DNA of 64,000 nucleotides from Acetobacteraceae bacterium (GTDB lineage Bacteria; Pseudomonadota; Alphaproteobacteria; Acetobacterales; Acetobacteraceae). The stretch covers positions 91,858 to 155,857 of the forward strand of contig DNXO01000132.1 in assembly GCA_003506895.1 (NCBI GenBank), read 5' to 3'. Positions 27,081 to 36,228 of this stretch are shown in pieces (the stretch's first letter is position 1; every line of letters starts with the position of its first letter). The notes under the pieces are model-generated. The model did not search any database and was not told the origin of the DNA. It was given only the letters and a program-made list of their open reading frames with translations. A program made the position numbers and the translations under genes.

Positions 27081-27503
27081 TTACAACAGGCAAAGCGCCC
27101 GCAGTTCGCGCTGCAACGACACCGGCAGGCTGTCCAACCCCAGGATCGCGCCCAACGCCGGCAAATCGGGGGGCGCATCGTCGGGATCGAGGTAGCGCCA
27201 GCCTTGGAACGCCCGCGTCGGACGTCCGACCAGGGGCACGATCTCCGGGTCCAGGATCAGGCTCGTGCAGGGCGTCTGATCGTCGCGCTGGTCCTCGACG
27301 ATATCCACGATGCGCTGGCGGGCCAGCATCGTGCCCGCGATCACCCAATACATCGAACCGCCGTTGACCACCTCATTGCCGCGGCGGGGGAAGTTGCGGG
27401 TACGATGCCATAGCCGCCCATGCTCCCGCATCCGTTCGGTCTGCACTTCACGGAGATGGTCGATATCCCGTACGCCGACGGCCAGTTTGGTCAGATGCAA
27501 CAT
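27081..27503 (-). CDS. DUF1489 family protein
   Basis: A 140-residue cytoplasmic protein of the DUF1489 family, common in alphaproteobacteria and without known function. Typical segments: MLHLTKLAVGVRDIDHL, GGSMYWVIAGTMLARQRI and FQGWRYLDPDDAPPDL. The ATG at 27503 gives the family length. It lies 88 bases before hpnE on the same strand and may share its promoter. Confidence 0.85.
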   Translation of the reverse strand: MLHLTKLAVGVRDIDHLREVQTERMREHGRLWHRTRNFPRRGNEVVNGGSMYWVIAGTMLARQRIVDIVEDQRDDQTPCTSLILDPEIVPLVGRPTRAFQGWRYLDPDDAPPDLPALGAILGLDSLPVSLQRELRALCLL

Positions 27504-27600
27504 GGTTTGAGCGACTCGGTTATGCGCGATTTCGTCATGCCAGTGTAGGCGCAAACAGGAGATGGTTCACCGGGTCGAAAGCGGCAACATAGTTGATTTC

Positions 27601-27617
27601 ATGCTGCGGTGCAGCAT
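27601..27617. promoter_or_regulatory. PhaR-type palindrome upstream of esterase gene
   Basis: A perfect inverted repeat ATGCTGC-GGT-GCAGCAT. Its core CTGC-N3-GCAG equals the site described for PhaR, the polyhydroxybutyrate-responsive repressor of Paracoccus. It is 74 bases before the start of the PHB-depolymerase-like esterase, and 98 from the divergent DUF1489 start. Confidence 0.55.
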
Positions 27618-27630
27618 ATCGAGTCTCCAG

Positions 27631-27664
27631 GAGGCGACCGGAGCGGCTTCCGCTTGGTCGCCTC
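27631..27664 (+). repeat. Nested hairpin in the esterase leader
   Basis: GAGGCGACC pairs with GGTCGCCTC (9 bases), with an inner AGCGG/CCGCT stem. It ends 26 bases before the esterase ATG. It could be a leader terminator or a stabilising structure; no T-run follows. Confidence 0.4.
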
Positions 27665-27690
27665 ATTAGCTACGAAAGGCCGCGTGCGGC

Positions 27691-28677
27691 ATGAAATGGT
27701 CTGAAAATCTCCGCTCATTGTATCGGGGCATCAAGCTAGGTACCGGTGTGGCGAAGGCAACGCTGACGAAGCCAAGGGTCGAGCCGCGTTTGACGCCACT
27801 GGAAGGCGGTCGGTTGGTCGGGTTCGACGGCTTCGGCCAAAACCCCGGCAAACTGCGGATGCTCGCCTATGTGCCCACGGGGGTCGCTGGTAGCCCGTTG
27901 GTGGTGCTGCTGCATGGCTGCGGGCAGGACGCGACCGCGTTCGCGGTTGATTCGGGATGGATCGAGCTTGCCGATCGCCTGCACTTCCCCCTGGTTATTC
28001 CGGAACAGGCCGAGGCGAACAACGCCGGCCGCTGCTTCCAGTGGTTCCATCCCCGCGACACCGGGCGGGGTGAGGGTGAGGCTGCCTCCATCGCGTCCAT
28101 GACGCACGCCGCGATCCGCCGGTTCCAGAGCGACCCGCGCCAGATCTTCATTGTCGGCCTGTCTGCCGGCGGTGCCATGGCTGCCGCGATGCTGGCGGCC
28201 TATCCCGACCTCTACGCCGCCGGCGCGTCGGTTGCCGGGCTGCCTGTCGGCGCGGCCCGCTCCGGCATGCAGGCGATGATGCGGATGGCCTCGGCCGGCC
28301 CGGAGCAAAGCCCGGAAGCGTGGGCCGACCACGTCCGCGCCGCCGCTCCGGATGGGTTCACCGGCCCTTGGCCCCGGCTGTCGGTCTGGCAAGGACAGGG
28401 CGACACCACGGTGGCACCGGAAAATGCCCACCTGCTGACAACACAATGGCGCGCGCTGCACGGACTGGCCGCACCGGCCATGGCGGAACAGGTGCGAAAC
28501 GGCGTGCAACACCGCGTCTGGCCCGACGGCACGCAACGCGCGGTGGAGCTTTGGTCCCTGCCCCATCTGGCGCACGCCTACCCCGCCGGCACCCGGGTTG
28601 TTCCCCCCGGCCGCTTCGTTGAACAGGCCCCGGTCGATGCGACGGCCGGCATCGCCCGGTTCTTCGGGCTGGACTGA
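27691..28677 (+). CDS. PHB depolymerase family esterase
   Basis: A 328-residue alpha/beta hydrolase of the short-chain PHA depolymerase/LpqC esterase family. The oxyanion region is VVLLHGCGQDATAFA, the nucleophile Ser is in VGLSAGGAMAAAML, and the catalytic His is probably in LPHLAHAYPAG. No signal peptide is evident, so an intracellular or unconventional esterase is likely. A PhaR-type palindrome lies upstream, which agrees with a role in storage-polymer metabolism, but the substrate is not proven. Confidence 0.85.
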   Translation: MKWSENLRSLYRGIKLGTGVAKATLTKPRVEPRLTPLEGGRLVGFDGFGQNPGKLRMLAYVPTGVAGSPLVVLLHGCGQDATAFAVDSGWIELADRLHFPLVIPEQAEANNAGRCFQWFHPRDTGRGEGEAASIASMTHAAIRRFQSDPRQIFIVGLSAGGAMAAAMLAAYPDLYAAGASVAGLPVGAARSGMQAMMRMASAGPEQSPEAWADHVRAAAPDGFTGPWPRLSVWQGQGDTTVAPENAHLLTTQWRALHGLAAPAMAEQVRNGVQHRVWPDGTQRAVELWSLPHLAHAYPAGTRVVPPGRFVEQAPVDATAGIARFFGLD

Positions 28678-28729
28678 CCCGCTTCCGCCGTGCCTACTGG
28701 TGCCCAGGGAGAAATGGAGCACCAGATCC

Positions 28730-30109
28730 ATGAGTGCCGTTGTCGATAATATCGGCTACGTCCCCGAAGTGGGATCGCTTGAAGAACGATACCGCGAATC
28801 AGCGGCATTCCGGGCCGCATCCGATCAAACACAGGTAACCCCTACCCATATCCATATCGCCGTCGCCAATGGGCTGGGGTGGGGTTTCGACGGCATGGAC
28901 GGCGTGATCTTCGCCCTCGCCTCGCCGCTGATCATCAAGGAATTCGGGCTGAGCATCCCCGATTACCGGTCGGGTCTGCAGATTGCGTTGCTGGTCGGCA
29001 TCGCCGGAATGTTCGCCTGGCCGTGGCTGGCGGATCGGTACGGGCGGCGGACCTTGCTGGCCGTGAACATCGCGCTGTTCTCACTGATGATGCCGGTTCT
29101 GGCGATCTGCACCACCTGGACCGCCTTCGTCGTCGTCCGGTGTATCGTGAACTTCGCGTTGAACGGCGAATGGTCGCTGGGATCGATGCTGGTGGCGGAA
29201 ACCTGGCCGGCGCGGCTGCGGGGACGGGTGATCGGCATCAATCGCGGAACATGGTGTTTCGGCGCCGCGCTGGCTGGCGTGATCGCCACCTACATCATCT
29301 CCATTTACGGCTGGCGGGTGGCCTTTGCGGTGCCCGCGGTCGTCGCCCTGATCGCGGTGTATGTCCGGGCGAAATGTCCGGAGTCTCCTTATTGGGTTCG
29401 CATGCAGGACCGCAAGCGGCGGATCGCCCGGGCACAGGCCAACGGCCTGCCGCTCTCGGCCGAGGATCAGGACTGGGTCGCCAAGGCAAAGCGCGTCCCG
29501 CTGCGGCAGTTGTTCCTGCCTGATATGCGGAAGAACACCTGGGTCGCGACGTTCATCGCCTGCTGCTCCACCACCATCTACGGTACGGTCGGCGGCTGGA
29601 TGCCGCTGTATCTGGCGCAGGAACGGCACTGGTCCACCGCCACCTACGGCCAGTTTTACATCTGGTGGGGACTGGTCGGATTCCTGGGCCTGCTGGCGTC
29701 CGGCTGGATTTCCGACCGCTTCGGCCGCCGCCCGGCGTTTTACGTCATGCTGGCCGAGGGCGCGGTGTTCATCACCCTATGGGTGTTCGCCAAAACCGAC
29801 ACCGAATTGTGGATCTATGGCCTGCTTTGGAGCATCGGGTTCCTGGGCTTCTGGGGACCGAGCATGATTCTGACGGCGGAGGTTTATCCGACGCGGATTC
29901 GCGGCGTCGGAAACGGCTTCTCGTGGTCGGTCGCGTGGCTGTTCGGTTTCGTGCTGTGGCCATTCCTGGCGGTCGGTTTGCAGCAATACACCGGCTCGTT
30001 CGCCGCTGCGTTCTTGCTGATCCCCGCCGCGATGGCCTGCATGGCACTTGGCGTTTGGTGGTTTACGCCCGATCATGCCGGCCTGGATCTGGACCAGATC
30101 GGCACCTGA
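28730..30109 (+). CDS. MFS transporter, metabolite:H+ symporter type
   Basis: A 459-residue major facilitator with 12 predicted membrane helices. Duplicated MFS loop motifs are ADRYGRRTLL and ISDRFGRRPAF. Early helix residues GWGFDGMDGVIFALA resemble sugar/aromatic-acid (AAHS-like) permeases with an acidic residue in helix 1. The substrate is unknown. It is 16 bases before the dimeric-barrel protein, suggesting a joint catabolic or uptake role. The ATG at 28730 starts 52 bases after the esterase stop. Confidence 0.85.
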   Translation: MSAVVDNIGYVPEVGSLEERYRESAAFRAASDQTQVTPTHIHIAVANGLGWGFDGMDGVIFALASPLIIKEFGLSIPDYRSGLQIALLVGIAGMFAWPWLADRYGRRTLLAVNIALFSLMMPVLAICTTWTAFVVVRCIVNFALNGEWSLGSMLVAETWPARLRGRVIGINRGTWCFGAALAGVIATYIISIYGWRVAFAVPAVVALIAVYVRAKCPESPYWVRMQDRKRRIARAQANGLPLSAEDQDWVAKAKRVPLRQLFLPDMRKNTWVATFIACCSTTIYGTVGGWMPLYLAQERHWSTATYGQFYIWWGLVGFLGLLASGWISDRFGRRPAFYVMLAEGAVFITLWVFAKTDTELWIYGLLWSIGFLGFWGPSMILTAEVYPTRIRGVGNGFSWSVAWLFGFVLWPFLAVGLQQYTGSFAAAFLLIPAAMACMALGVWWFTPDHAGLDLDQIGT

Positions 30110-30125
30110 ATAGGGGAGAGAATCA

Positions 30126-30758
30126 ATGGCCAAGGGCCTGCTGCTCGTCGCCTTCGACTTCACGAATGCGCACGAGGACGAGTTTCACGACTGGTACGAC
30201 CTGGAACACATCCCGGAACGCCAGCGCGTTCCCGGCTTCGGGCTGTGCGAGCGCTGGATCAACGTCGCCAACCCGAAGCAGGCGATCGCCACCTACGACC
30301 TGGACAGCCTGGAGGTTCTGAAGACCCCGCCATATCTGGCGATCGCCTATGGCAACCTCTCGGTCTGGTCGAAACGGGTCGGGCCGATGTGTACCCGGCT
30401 GATCCGCTTCGACGGTAAGCAGACCCTGCCGGGCGATGCGGACAGCCCGCATGGTGCCGGCGGCCTGTTGGTCAACGCGATGAATGTAGCGCCGGAACAC
30501 GATGCGGAGTTCAACGAGTGGTACGACCACGAACACATCCCGGCCCTGGCGGCGGTGCCCGGCGTTCTATCGGCACGCCGGTTCAAGGACCCGACGGGGA
30601 CACATCGTTATCTGGCACTCTACCACCTGAAAACGCCCGAGGTCACGTTGGGCGCTGACTGGAAGAACGCGGCGGCAACCCCCTGGACCGAACGGCTGCG
30701 CCCACACTTCAACAACCACCTGCGCATTCTCGCTCGGCGCTACGTGCGGGGCGGTTAA
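30126..30758 (+). CDS. Duplicated ferredoxin-fold (dimeric barrel) protein
   Basis: A 210-residue protein made of two similar halves, each with the pattern (D/E)EF-x-(D/E)WYD-x-EHIP (FHDWYDLEHIPERQ near residue 20 and FNEWYDHEHIPALA near residue 125). This is the DUF4286/EthD-like dimeric alpha-beta barrel, often found beside transporters and aromatic or steroid degradation genes. A GGGGAGAG ribosome site precedes the ATG. The reaction is unknown. It is cotranscribed with the MFS gene. Confidence 0.72.
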   Translation: MAKGLLLVAFDFTNAHEDEFHDWYDLEHIPERQRVPGFGLCERWINVANPKQAIATYDLDSLEVLKTPPYLAIAYGNLSVWSKRVGPMCTRLIRFDGKQTLPGDADSPHGAGGLLVNAMNVAPEHDAEFNEWYDHEHIPALAAVPGVLSARRFKDPTGTHRYLALYHLKTPEVTLGADWKNAAATPWTERLRPHFNNHLRILARRYVRGG

Positions 30759-30774
30759 CCCGATGGGGGCCTCG

Positions 30775-31536
30775 CTACCGCTTGCCCCAGCAAACAAAGT
30801 GCGGGTTGTCCCAACCCGGCTTTCCGTACCGAAGTAGCGCCCCGTCCAGCGTTTCAACCGTTCCCCCGGCCGCTTCCAGAACCGCCTGTGGGGCGCAAGT
30901 GTCCCACTCCATCGTGCGTCCGAACCGAGGATACAGATCGGCCAGTCCTTCCGCCACGCGACAGAACTTCAGGCTGGAGCCGAAATTCACCACCTTCGCG
31001 ACCGTTCGCCCGCCCAAAAACGCGTCCAGTTGCGCCGTGTCGCCATGATGGCGGCTGGCAACGACAGTCAAACCCTCGGCGGGAGCTTGCCGGACGGAGA
31101 TCGGGGAACGCTTCCCATCTTTCTGACGCCACGCCCCCACGCCAACGATCCCGCCAAAGATCTCGCCGGTCGCGGGAACGCCCACAACGCCCAGCACCGG
31201 ACACCCGTGGCGAACCAAACCGATATTCACCGCGAAATCGTCACTGCCGCTGGTGAATTCACGGGTGCCGTCCAACGGATCGACCAGCCAGAATTCCGCC
31301 GTGGCGGCGGTCACCCGGCCGGCCGCGGTTTCTTCCTCGGCGACGACCGAACAACCCGGCAACGCGGCCCGTAGCCCCGCCAGGATAATGGCTTCGGCGG
31401 CGTGGTCCGCCTCGGTCACCACCGAATGGTCGGCCTTGCGATCCACCTGGAAACCCCGCTGCCGAATTGCGAGAATCGCCTCCCCTGCCCTGGCAGCCAG
31501 TTCAGTCCCCAAGGCAAGCAGTGCGGCATTGTCCAT
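30775..31536 (-). CDS. cysQ: 3'(2'),5'-bisphosphate nucleotidase / inositol phosphatase family (CysQ)
   Basis: A 253-residue Mg-dependent phosphatase of the IMPase fold. Metal-binding motifs are VAEEE (in CSVVAEEETAAG), FWLVDPLDGTREFTSG and TMEWDTCAPQAVLEAAGG. The extra REFTSG after the DPLDGT motif favours CysQ over inositol monophosphatase. Its ATG at 31536 shares one base with the TGA of the large glycosyltransferase (TGATG), so the two are translationally linked. Confidence 0.85.
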   Translation of the reverse strand: MDNAALLALGTELAARAGEAILAIRQRGFQVDRKADHSVVTEADHAAEAIILAGLRAALPGCSVVAEEETAAGRVTAATAEFWLVDPLDGTREFTSGSDDFAVNIGLVRHGCPVLGVVGVPATGEIFGGIVGVGAWRQKDGKRSPISVRQAPAEGLTVVASRHHGDTAQLDAFLGGRTVAKVVNFGSSLKFCRVAEGLADLYPRFGRTMEWDTCAPQAVLEAAGGTVETLDGALLRYGKPGWDNPHFVCWGKR

Positions 31537-34500
31537 CAAACTGGCTCCGTAATCGGTTGACGGCGCTTCGCTTTCGCCTTCCGCGCGGACTTTGCGGCCG
31601 GCACGGGCGCGGCCAGTTTCAGCATCATGTTAGCGGTCTCGTACACCATGCTTGGATCGAAGAATTTCAGGCAGGCAAGCGCACGCGGACACTCATCGGC
31701 GTTCGCAAGATAGCAGGGGCTGCATGCCATGTTCCGGCGCAACGCGACAGCCCGGGGACCGATCGGGCCCCATTCCACCGGATCGACCACACCGGAATGA
31801 ATGCCGATGGTCGGGATGCCCACCCCGGCGGCGATATGCTTCGGACCACTGTTGTTGCCGATGTAGAGAACGCAGTTCTTCAGCAACCGAGGCAATGCCG
31901 CCAGCGACGTCCTGCCCGCCATCGACGCGACCGATTCTCTATGAAGAACACTATCCAGCAACGTATCCGCGATCACGGCGTCGTCGGGACCACCGACCAA
32001 CAGGACATTCACCCCGTTCTTCTCGATCAGCAGATCGATCAGCGCCGAGAAATGCGCTTCAGGCCACTGCCTGGTGACATTTCCCGCGCCAGGATGGATC
32101 GCCACCACCGGCCGATCGAACAGGGCTTGCACCGGCTTGGGTAGCTCAGTGAGCGGCATTGGCTGCGGCGTTGGCTGTATCAGTTGGCGGTCATTCTCTG
32201 TCGCATGACCGATCGCATTCACCAAACCCAGCAGGTCATCCACGATATGGCTACGTTTCCGCTGTAGATTGCGGTCCCCGTCCCAATTGAGCGCGATGTC
32301 GAGGAACGGAAACTGACCAAGATAGTCGAACCCGGCCAGGAACCGGGCGCCGGCGTATTTCAGCACGTCGCGGGTCGAGGGATGTTTCCGCAGGTCAACA
32401 GCCAGATCAAAACGATACGGATGCAGTTGGGCGGCGAGTTCGTCGTAGTCGTCCGCGAGCAGTTCCCGCTCGCCCAACTGCGACCTGGCGTGGAAGAAGC
32501 TGAACGGAATGAATTCGTCGATGCTCGGCTCGAGCGCGACGAATTCGCGCGACACCGGACCCGCGAGCACCGTGATACAGGCCTTCGGGAAGATCGTCCG
32601 CAACCGCCGGATCGCAGGCAGCGCGGTCACGAAATCGCCGATATGATCCAGCTTGATAACCAGTATCCGCGCGATCTCTTCAACGTGGAATAACGGCGAA
32701 CCGGATACCACCCATTGCACCGGCTCATCGTCCGGCCGGTAGTCCTCGGCCTGCTTGGACAGCCTTGGATTGAAATACGGATCGCCCGCCGCGAACGTCG
32801 TCTTCCAGGTCGCACTAAAATGCGCCAAATCAAACACATCCTCCATACTTGCTCGGCTTGCGAGCTCATAATGAATAAGCGATGCGTAGGGTGTATAGAC
32901 AGTCAGCATCCCGGCGCGATGGGCGCGCAGGCAAAAATCCAGATCGTTGTTGATGATTTCATGCGCCTCGTCGAACCGGCCCAGGCGTTCGAACGTGTCG
33001 CGGCGAATCAACATGCACGCACCGGTCACCGCCATCACGTTGCGCTGTGTCAGTGCCAGTCCGAAATAACAAGGATCATCGTTGGCTGCGAAACGGAAGG
33101 CGTGCCGGCCTACCCCATTGTCGGAAAGGAACATACCCGCATGCTGAACCTTGCCGTCCCGATACAGCAGTTGCGGCCCCACGATCGCGACCTCGGGCCG
33201 CTGGGCATTTTCGACCAGGGCGTCCAGCCAGTCGTCGTGCGTGATCTCGATATCGTCGTTCAGGAAGAGGAAATAGTCGCCCTCGGCGACCGCGGCCGCC
33301 CGGTTGTTGAAGACCGACCAGTTGAACGCGCCCGATATATCGACAACCTTGTCCGCGCTCTCCCGCAGCCAGGTTTTCATCTGTGGTTCTGAATTTGGAA
33401 TGTTATCGATACATATTATTTCATAGTCGGGATAGGATGTCTTCGCCCGCAGCGTATCGAGACAGGTCTTGATGTATCCGTGCGCCGCGCAGGTCGGAAT
33501 GATGATCGAAACCTTGCCTTGGGACGCCAGGGCGCGTTTGACCCGCCAGGTGCCGGCAATCGCCGTGGTCAACACCGCCCCATCGATCCCGCGTCGCATC
33601 AGCGCCGCGACGAGCGCGGCTTGTTCCTGCGCGGGCTCGTCCAAGGCCACGGCCGAGCGCTGGCATAACAGCTTCGGCACATGATGCACCCCGCTTGCCT
33701 GTTCGGCGCAGCGCAGGACAAGGTCGTATTCGCCACATTCTAACAGAGTTCCCGGCGTTGCGCCGGTCGCGGCCAGCAAGCCGGACGTGACCGCCCAAGG
33801 CCGCCCGAGGTAGTTCGCCGATAGCAGCAGATCGGGGGAGAAATCGGGCTTGAAGAAGGGTTCCTTCTGTTGGCTGACCGGACTGATCCGAACCTCATCG
33901 CCATAAAGCAGATTCCGGCCCGGATATCGTCCAGCGGCAAGCGCCAATTCCAGCAACGCATCGGCGCTCAGCACATCGCCCGCCAGTAGAGGCATATGCA
34001 AGACCACTTGGCTGCTATCCGCCCTGGCCAGCAGTGTCCCCCAGTCCTTATCCACCGACGGAGAAATAACGGTGAACTGGTCAGCCAGACGGGGACCCTG
34101 TTCCTGGATAACGACCCGCAGCGCGGCGGCAACGTCCTCATCGGCGGCAAGCAAGGTCATGCGCCAGTGGTCATAAGGTTGTAACCGCAGGGAATCGAGC
34201 GTCGTGCGAACGCGGCGGGCGGCGATCGGTCCATCCTGCCGCAGGATCAGATGGAACATCGGCTGGACGTCCAATTCAGCCAGCAATGCCAGAATCATGT
34301 CCACCTCGACCCGCGGCACCCGTTTGCGGATGCCGATCGAGTCGTCAACGTCATCAGACCTGCAAACTGTTATCTGAAACGAATGGTCCATCGCCACGCC
34401 GTTGGCGGCGCGGATCGCTAGCCGGATCGTATGCTGGCCGTCGAGCAGGCTGCGCGGTTGGCAGTGGAACGCGAAACCGCTGCGAAGCGCGTTTGGCCAG

Positions 34501-36140
34501 TCAGGGAACGCTGAATCCACATCCTGGCGCGCAAGTCCATAATGAGCATCGCCCAAACGCTGATCGTCGAGGAAAACCTCAAAACTGGCGACCCCCGATC
34601 GACTTATCAGCCAGCCCTCGACCGTCAGCCGGCCGGTGACCGGCTCGACCATCACGCCATTCGATAGCGTCGGCGAGTCCAACCCGAACTTGAATTCGGC
34701 CGCCTGCTCCGAGGTGGTTTTTAACCCCGCGTCCGTACGGCGTTCGGCCTCTGGCACCGAGCTGTGCGGTGACGCGGTCCCGGCCGTGGCGACGATAACG
34801 TACTTGTGGCCTTCGCTGCCCAGCGCTCCGCGGACGACGACGCGGATGTCGTGGTCGCCTTCGAAGTGTTCGCCGAGGCGGCATTGGAATTTGAATCCCG
34901 ACAGATACGACATCGGAATGTCGGGATAGATCTTCGCGACGTCCTGCCTCTCATGCCCGAAAGCGGCCAGGCCGACATCTCGCTCATCGAACAGCACACG
35001 GATCTGGGCGATCCCGTCCGGGCATACAGCCCAGCCCTGCACCGTCAATACGCCGTCGGTAGAGAGATCAGCCACCTCGCAAGACATTTCGACCGCCGCC
35101 GCGGCCTTCGGATGCCGCGCCGGTGGCGAGGAGCCCATCCGGGGCGATCCCAGCCCCTGCGGCTGTACGCCGCTCCCCAAGTCCGGCTGCCCATCCGCCG
35201 CGTCGGGCGTGCCCGCTGACGACGGCCGCGACGCGGCGCGCTGACGCAACCGCTCGATTGGGATAGCGACTTCTTGCCCAAATCCGTTGGCGCAGACCAA
35301 CTGTGCCCGGACGGTCCCGGCCTCCCGGCTGACGACATCGAGTTGGATGCTCAGGCTAAAGCCCGCCGCTCCGGCGTTGGGATAGCCCGGAAAGACCATC
35401 GCCACGTCATCACGGTCGCCCCCGATCCTGGCCTTGGCAATCCGTTTGTCACCGGCGAAAATCCGCAGCGCGAGGATAGGTCCCAGCGACACCGCCCAGC
35501 CGTGAACCGACAGGACGCCATGGGCATCGATCGTGCCACGTTCGATATATATCACCGCATGGGGGCGCGCGGCGCCGAAGGTCAGCGCCGAACCGGTCGG
35601 GCCAGAAACGACCGCCACGGTGTCCGCGGCGGCCGGGTCGATTGCGATCTCAAACGTCTCGGCGTGTTCGATGTCGTCGTCGGTGCGAGCGACGATCGCG
35701 AACAGGCAGCGATCCGGCGCGCTGTTTCCCGGGCGCGGCAGATTGAACTGGAATGTGCGCTGGCGTCCGGGACGGCCATCGGGCAGCACGCAGGCCATGG
35801 CGCGTTCCGGCTGGCCGTATGACGCCAGGCTGGTTACCCAATCGCCGATCTGGAGCCTGATCTCCTCGATCGGTACCGCGCTCATGGCTCGGCCACGGAC
35901 CGTGATGTCGAAACGATTGTTGATATATCCGCCGGAAACCGATGAATCGATTTCGATGAAGATGATCGGGGCGACGGATGGCGCCGCATCTTCGCCCGAC
36001 CCGGCTGCAGCCGGCGGCGGCACATCCGCCAACGCCGCGATCAAGTCTCCCTTTGGACTGGACCTGATTCCGCGCGCCACGGGTGCCTTCTTTTGCGGTT
36101 CGCGACGCTTCCTCTGGGGATCGGGACGTTTACCCATCAT
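31536..36140 (-). CDS. Giant GT2-GT2-GT9 glycosyltransferase with N-terminal modules
   Basis: A 1534-residue protein for surface polysaccharide synthesis. Residues about 58-168, 184-296, 350-444 and 480-582 are four beta-rich modules; the last three share a pattern (LxVxGW at the start, a GxxRxDV loop, a SGFxF end). Residues about 640-860 look like a first GT2 domain (YGDEVRISP, EPFFKPDFSPDLLLSANYLG). A second GT2 starts at 876 (KVSIIIPTCAAHGYIKTCLD, with FLNDDIE). A GT9 domain spans 1157-1505 (LVIKLDHIGDFVTALP, IGNNSGPKHIAAGVG) and ends in a Cys-rich CSPCYLANADECPRALACL. No signal peptide. The donor and acceptor are unknown. Confidence 0.85.
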   Translation of the reverse strand: MMGKRPDPQRKRREPQKKAPVARGIRSSPKGDLIAALADVPPPAAAGSGEDAAPSVAPIIFIEIDSSVSGGYINNRFDITVRGRAMSAVPIEEIRLQIGDWVTSLASYGQPERAMACVLPDGRPGRQRTFQFNLPRPGNSAPDRCLFAIVARTDDDIEHAETFEIAIDPAAADTVAVVSGPTGSALTFGAARPHAVIYIERGTIDAHGVLSVHGWAVSLGPILALRIFAGDKRIAKARIGGDRDDVAMVFPGYPNAGAAGFSLSIQLDVVSREAGTVRAQLVCANGFGQEVAIPIERLRQRAASRPSSAGTPDAADGQPDLGSGVQPQGLGSPRMGSSPPARHPKAAAAVEMSCEVADLSTDGVLTVQGWAVCPDGIAQIRVLFDERDVGLAAFGHERQDVAKIYPDIPMSYLSGFKFQCRLGEHFEGDHDIRVVVRGALGSEGHKYVIVATAGTASPHSSVPEAERRTDAGLKTTSEQAAEFKFGLDSPTLSNGVMVEPVTGRLTVEGWLISRSGVASFEVFLDDQRLGDAHYGLARQDVDSAFPDWPNALRSGFAFHCQPRSLLDGQHTIRLAIRAANGVAMDHSFQITVCRSDDVDDSIGIRKRVPRVEVDMILALLAELDVQPMFHLILRQDGPIAARRVRTTLDSLRLQPYDHWRMTLLAADEDVAAALRVVIQEQGPRLADQFTVISPSVDKDWGTLLARADSSQVVLHMPLLAGDVLSADALLELALAAGRYPGRNLLYGDEVRISPVSQQKEPFFKPDFSPDLLLSANYLGRPWAVTSGLLAATGATPGTLLECGEYDLVLRCAEQASGVHHVPKLLCQRSAVALDEPAQEQAALVAALMRRGIDGAVLTTAIAGTWRVKRALASQGKVSIIIPTCAAHGYIKTCLDTLRAKTSYPDYEIICIDNIPNSEPQMKTWLRESADKVVDISGAFNWSVFNNRAAAVAEGDYFLFLNDDIEITHDDWLDALVENAQRPEVAIVGPQLLYRDGKVQHAGMFLSDNGVGRHAFRFAANDDPCYFGLALTQRNVMAVTGACMLIRRDTFERLGRFDEAHEIINNDLDFCLRAHRAGMLTVYTPYASLIHYELASRASMEDVFDLAHFSATWKTTFAAGDPYFNPRLSKQAEDYRPDDEPVQWVVSGSPLFHVEEIARILVIKLDHIGDFVTALPAIRRLRTIFPKACITVLAGPVSREFVALEPSIDEFIPFSFFHARSQLGERELLADDYDELAAQLHPYRFDLAVDLRKHPSTRDVLKYAGARFLAGFDYLGQFPFLDIALNWDGDRNLQRKRSHIVDDLLGLVNAIGHATENDRQLIQPTPQPMPLTELPKPVQALFDRPVVAIHPGAGNVTRQWPEAHFSALIDLLIEKNGVNVLLVGGPDDAVIADTLLDSVLHRESVASMAGRTSLAALPRLLKNCVLYIGNNSGPKHIAAGVGIPTIGIHSGVVDPVEWGPIGPRAVALRRNMACSPCYLANADECPRALACLKFFDPSMVYETANMMLKLAAPVPAAKSARKAKAKRRQPITEPV

Positions 36141-36207
36141 TCACACTCGACACCATCGACCGGGTAATGGACGCAAGCCCGCAACCGCATCGCGTTTACA
36201 AACGGAC

Positions 36208-36228
36208 TTTTGGGATCACATCCCAAAA
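36208..36228. repeat. Perfect 9+3+9 palindrome at a small-gene stop
   Basis: TTTTGGGAT-CAC-ATCCCAAAA, a perfect inverted repeat that includes the last codons of the 54-residue gene and its stop. It lies 68 bases before the start of the giant glycosyltransferase. It may end transcription or bind a regulator. Confidence 0.5.
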
